A stretch of DNA of 63,516 nt, taken from Acidobacteria bacterium UBA7540. Its GTDB lineage: Bacteria; Acidobacteriota; Terriglobia; UBA7540. The stretch is taken from assembly GCA_002478145.1 (NCBI GenBank), contig DLMI01000085.1, positions 1-63,516 of the forward strand. Reading direction: 5' to 3'. The notes beneath the pieces were generated by a model that worked only from the letters and a program-made list of their open reading frames with translations, did not search any database and was not told where the DNA came from. Position numbers and translations under genes: made by a program. Shown here in pieces: positions 61,271 to 63,516 of the stretch (within the stretch, counting starts at the first letter, position 1; each line of letters starts with the position of its first letter).

Positions 61271-61276
61271 TCGCCG

Positions 61277-62359
61277 TCAGGTGATGTGGGCGCCCTGCGT
61301 ATCGACGTAAACGGCGTAAAGGGACTGGCTGGCAGCCATGAACAGCCGGTTGCGTTTGGTTCCGCCGAAGCAGAGATTGGCGCAGATTTCCGGCAGCAGG
61401 ATCATGCCAATCCGTTCGCCGCTGGGAGCGAAGATGTGCACGCCATCGTATCCCTCACCGACCCAGCCGGCCCCCGCCCAGATGTTGCCGTCCTTGTCGG
61501 CGCGGATGCCGTCGGCAAGCCCCGTGCCCTTGCCGGGCAGTTCCATGGAGGTGAAAGTCCGCCCGTTGCGCAGGCTCTTGCCGTCCACCACATCGAAAAC
61601 TTTAATGATTTTGGGAGCCTGGGGGTAATGCGTGGCCCCCGTGTCGACCATATAAAGCAACTTGTAGTCAGGTGAAAAGCAGAGGCCGTTGGGCTTGTAG
61701 CCCTCATCGGTGACGAGGTCGATCTTCCCTGTCTTGCCATCGATCCGGTAGACGGCTTCCTTGAGCTCGAGCGGCGCCACGTGCCCTTCGTAGTTCGTCA
61801 GGATGCCGTAACCAGGGTCCGAGAACCATATGCCCCCGTCGGGATGCACCACGATGTCATTCGGGGCGTTGAACGGCTTGCCCTGCCAGCGGTCCGCCAG
61901 CACACGCACCGACCCATCATGTTCGTAGCGGACGACGCGGCGGGTGAGGTGCTCACAAGTGACCAGGCGGCCTTCCCAATCAAACGTGTTGCCGTTGCCG
62001 TTGTTGGAAGGGCTATGGAAGACGCTGACGTGGCCATCCTCCTCCAGCCATCGCATGTGCACATTGTTGGGAATATCACTGAAAACCAGGTAACGCCCGC
62101 CGCCATTCCATGCGGGCCCTTCAGCCCAAAGCATTCCCGTATAGAGTCTTTCGATGGGCGTGCTCCCGATTTTGTATTTGGCGAACCGTTTGTCCAGGAC
62201 GATGATGTCTGGATCGGGGTAATGAATGGGGTTTTTCCCGCTCCAGTCACGTTGCCCCGCAGTCGCCGACGCCGCCGCGGTGGCGCCGGCCAAGGCCGTG
62301 GCGAGGAAAGACCGCCTGCCGACTTTCGGAAGTGTGCTTTGCTTGGATTCGCTCTTCAT
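61277..62359 (-). CDS. SMP-30/gluconolactonase family protein with Tat signal
   Basis: This 360-residue six-bladed propeller enzyme is of the SMP-30/LRE type, which hydrolyses sugar lactones. The N-terminus has a twin-arginine signal 'VGRRSFLATALAGATAAASA', so it is exported folded. Metal ligands expected in the family are in 'LWAEGPAWNGGGRYLVFSDI' (Glu), 'KPFNAPNDIVVHPDGGIWFS' (Asn, Asp) and 'GKGTGLADGIRADKDGNIW' (Asp). It may act on a lactone formed by the sugar oxidoreductase upstream, but it is 5 kb away and separated by unrelated genes. Confidence 0.9.
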   Translation of the reverse strand: MKSESKQSTLPKVGRRSFLATALAGATAAASATAGQRDWSGKNPIHYPDPDIIVLDKRFAKYKIGSTPIERLYTGMLWAEGPAWNGGGRYLVFSDIPNNVHMRWLEEDGHVSVFHSPSNNGNGNTFDWEGRLVTCEHLTRRVVRYEHDGSVRVLADRWQGKPFNAPNDIVVHPDGGIWFSDPGYGILTNYEGHVAPLELKEAVYRIDGKTGKIDLVTDEGYKPNGLCFSPDYKLLYMVDTGATHYPQAPKIIKVFDVVDGKSLRNGRTFTSMELPGKGTGLADGIRADKDGNIWAGAGWVGEGYDGVHIFAPSGERIGMILLPEICANLCFGGTKRNRLFMAASQSLYAVYVDTQGAHIT

Positions 62360-62700
62360 AGCTTAGTCGATTCTCCCTCCTCTCCCGAGCACGATGGTGA
62401 GCGAAAGTATACAAAGCAAAGGCGGAATTGTGAATGGTGAATTCTGAATGATCGGCGAAGGTGATGAGCCAAGGAAGAAAAGATGAAACTAGCAATTCAC
62501 CCTTTGCCACAACGCGGATCGATGGAGCTGCGGGGGAGTGCGTCTTCGCAACGTCGCGGTTGCGAACGCTCGGCTGTCTCGCGCGCTGAGAACCCTGCTG
62601 CCTGCGGTGCCCCGGCGAACAAGAACATGGCATATCCAGTGGGTGAGGTGCTCCTCACATTGGCTGAAAATGTGGATGCAAGAATCCTCTGCAATAACCC
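62360..62700. other. Gene-free stretch with one heptamer array
   Basis: Four phased words (GAATTGT, GAATGGT, GAATTCT, GAATGAT) lie at 62425-62452. No gene or other element is recognised before the rRNA promoter. Confidence 0.6.
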
Positions 62701-62729
62701 TTGACAAGTGCCCAACGCTTGGGTAGAAT
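62701..62729 (+). promoter_or_regulatory. rRNA operon promoter
   Basis: TTGACA (62701-62706) and TAGAAT (62724-62729) are separated by 17 bases, about 425 bases before the 16S start. This is a near-consensus sigma-70 promoter of the strength expected for an rRNA operon. Confidence 0.8.
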
Positions 62730-62863
62730 TAATAATTGCTCTGCAAGCTAATCAGCCTACAGAGTAAGTGCTGGAAAGACCAGCGAGGCAGATAAGAGAA
62801 GCCTTAAGCGCAAGCTTTCCAACCTTCCCCAATTGGGGGACCCCGCCTTCGGCGGGAGACAAA

Positions 62864-62876
62864 GCTCTTTGACAAT
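62864..62876 (+). promoter_or_regulatory. boxA antitermination site in the rRNA leader
   Basis: GCTCTTTGACAAT matches the boxA element (consensus TGCTCTTTAACAA) that loads NusB/S10 for rRNA antitermination. Hairpins of CCCCAATTGGGG and CCCGCCTTCGGCGGG type precede it. Confidence 0.7.
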
Positions 62877-63155
62877 TGAGTTGAGCATGCCACGTCAATC
62901 GGACTGAGTCCTTCAGGGATTCGGGTCCAAATGCTGAGCGACACGTTCTGCCCCGCTGGCAAACCCTGTACCGTACAGTTCAGGACAAGGGGTGGAACGA
63001 TATTCTCCTTCCGGATTTGAATGGGGAGGAGAACTCACAAGTCAACGCTTGCAGGCTGATGTAGAGCCGCCCGGTAGGGCGGTACAAGACCGGGCTGATT
63101 TCTCCCGATCCAATCGGGAGGTCCGGAGCTGCAAAGTCTGCGGGCGAGCCAAGTT

Positions 63156-63516
<361 letters not shown>

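Noticed and set aside
62360..63155. tRNA genes near the rRNA promoter
   Set aside because: I saw no cloverleaf or conserved TTC-loop text in the leader or elsewhere in the window.

Overview
The window looks like a contig end from an uncultured Acidobacteriota chromosome. Three proteins carry the VWFA-related domain characteristic of that phylum. There are two secreted PEGA-domain proteins and other secreted proteins typical of these genomes, the intergenic DNA is rich in repeats, and the last 361 bases are the 5' end of a 16S rRNA gene whose text is compatible with Acidobacteriota. The contig stops inside the 16S gene at the conserved site near E. coli position 357, probably because the rRNA operon is repeated or hard to assemble. 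No taxonomic search was possible.

Layout. 1-198 is the start of a GAF-domain regulator leaving the window. 199-1148 holds an array of perfect short hairpins. 1149-9267 holds housekeeping and envelope genes: rlmB, a VWFA protein, a TonB-domain protein, acpS, an RsbRD-like protein, pgeF and rlmN. 9395-13813 holds a TetR regulator, two PEGA proteins, a CPBP protease and two small Cys-rich proteins. 13880-24070 is a tripartite RND efflux operon (adaptor, two RND pumps, outer-membrane factor) with a MazF-type toxin pair between the last pump and the outer-membrane gene. 24968-29526 is a UvrD-type helicase fused to a nuclease, followed by a frameshifted rmuC. 29754-29946 is a self-contained miniature transcription unit for an 11-residue lysine-rich peptide. 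30217-32308 holds two convergent VWFA proteins. 32543-34461 is thiI, translationally coupled to a candidate selenoprotein of the AhpD/peroxidase-related family. 34652-45152 holds lipA, a TPR protein, membrane proteins, ilvD, a broken MntA/HepT module, a PLP decarboxylase, an Ada-like protein and a DMT exporter. 45876-50438 is a minor-pilin operon (fimT-pilV-pilW-pilX). 51074-57612 is a carbohydrate-related cluster (DUF4380 protein, xylulokinase, Gfo/Idh/MocA oxidoreductase, sugar isomerase/epimerase) with a four-helix-bundle gene and nikR. 57915-62359 holds an S9 peptidase, a hypothetical protein and an SMP-30 family protein. 62701-63516 is the rRNA promoter, leader and partial 16S.

The most notable points are these. 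(1) The AhpD-like gene at 33820-34461 has an in-frame TGA exactly where the second cysteine of the CxxC active site belongs, with a small SECIS-like hairpin 10 bases downstream; it is probably a CxxU selenoprotein. (2) About twenty loci carry degenerate tandem arrays of 7-base words (8-base at one locus), often as inverted pairs. Pairs bracket the four-helix-bundle gene and the MazF module, and one pair holds the stop codons of two convergent genes. (3) At least three families of MITE-like inverted-repeat elements are scattered through the intergenic DNA. (4) Clusters of unrelated perfect hairpins with 2-5 base loops occur twice, once inside the 5' part of pilX. (5) The 11-codon gene at 29816-29851 has its own consensus promoter, Shine-Dalgarno site and terminator.
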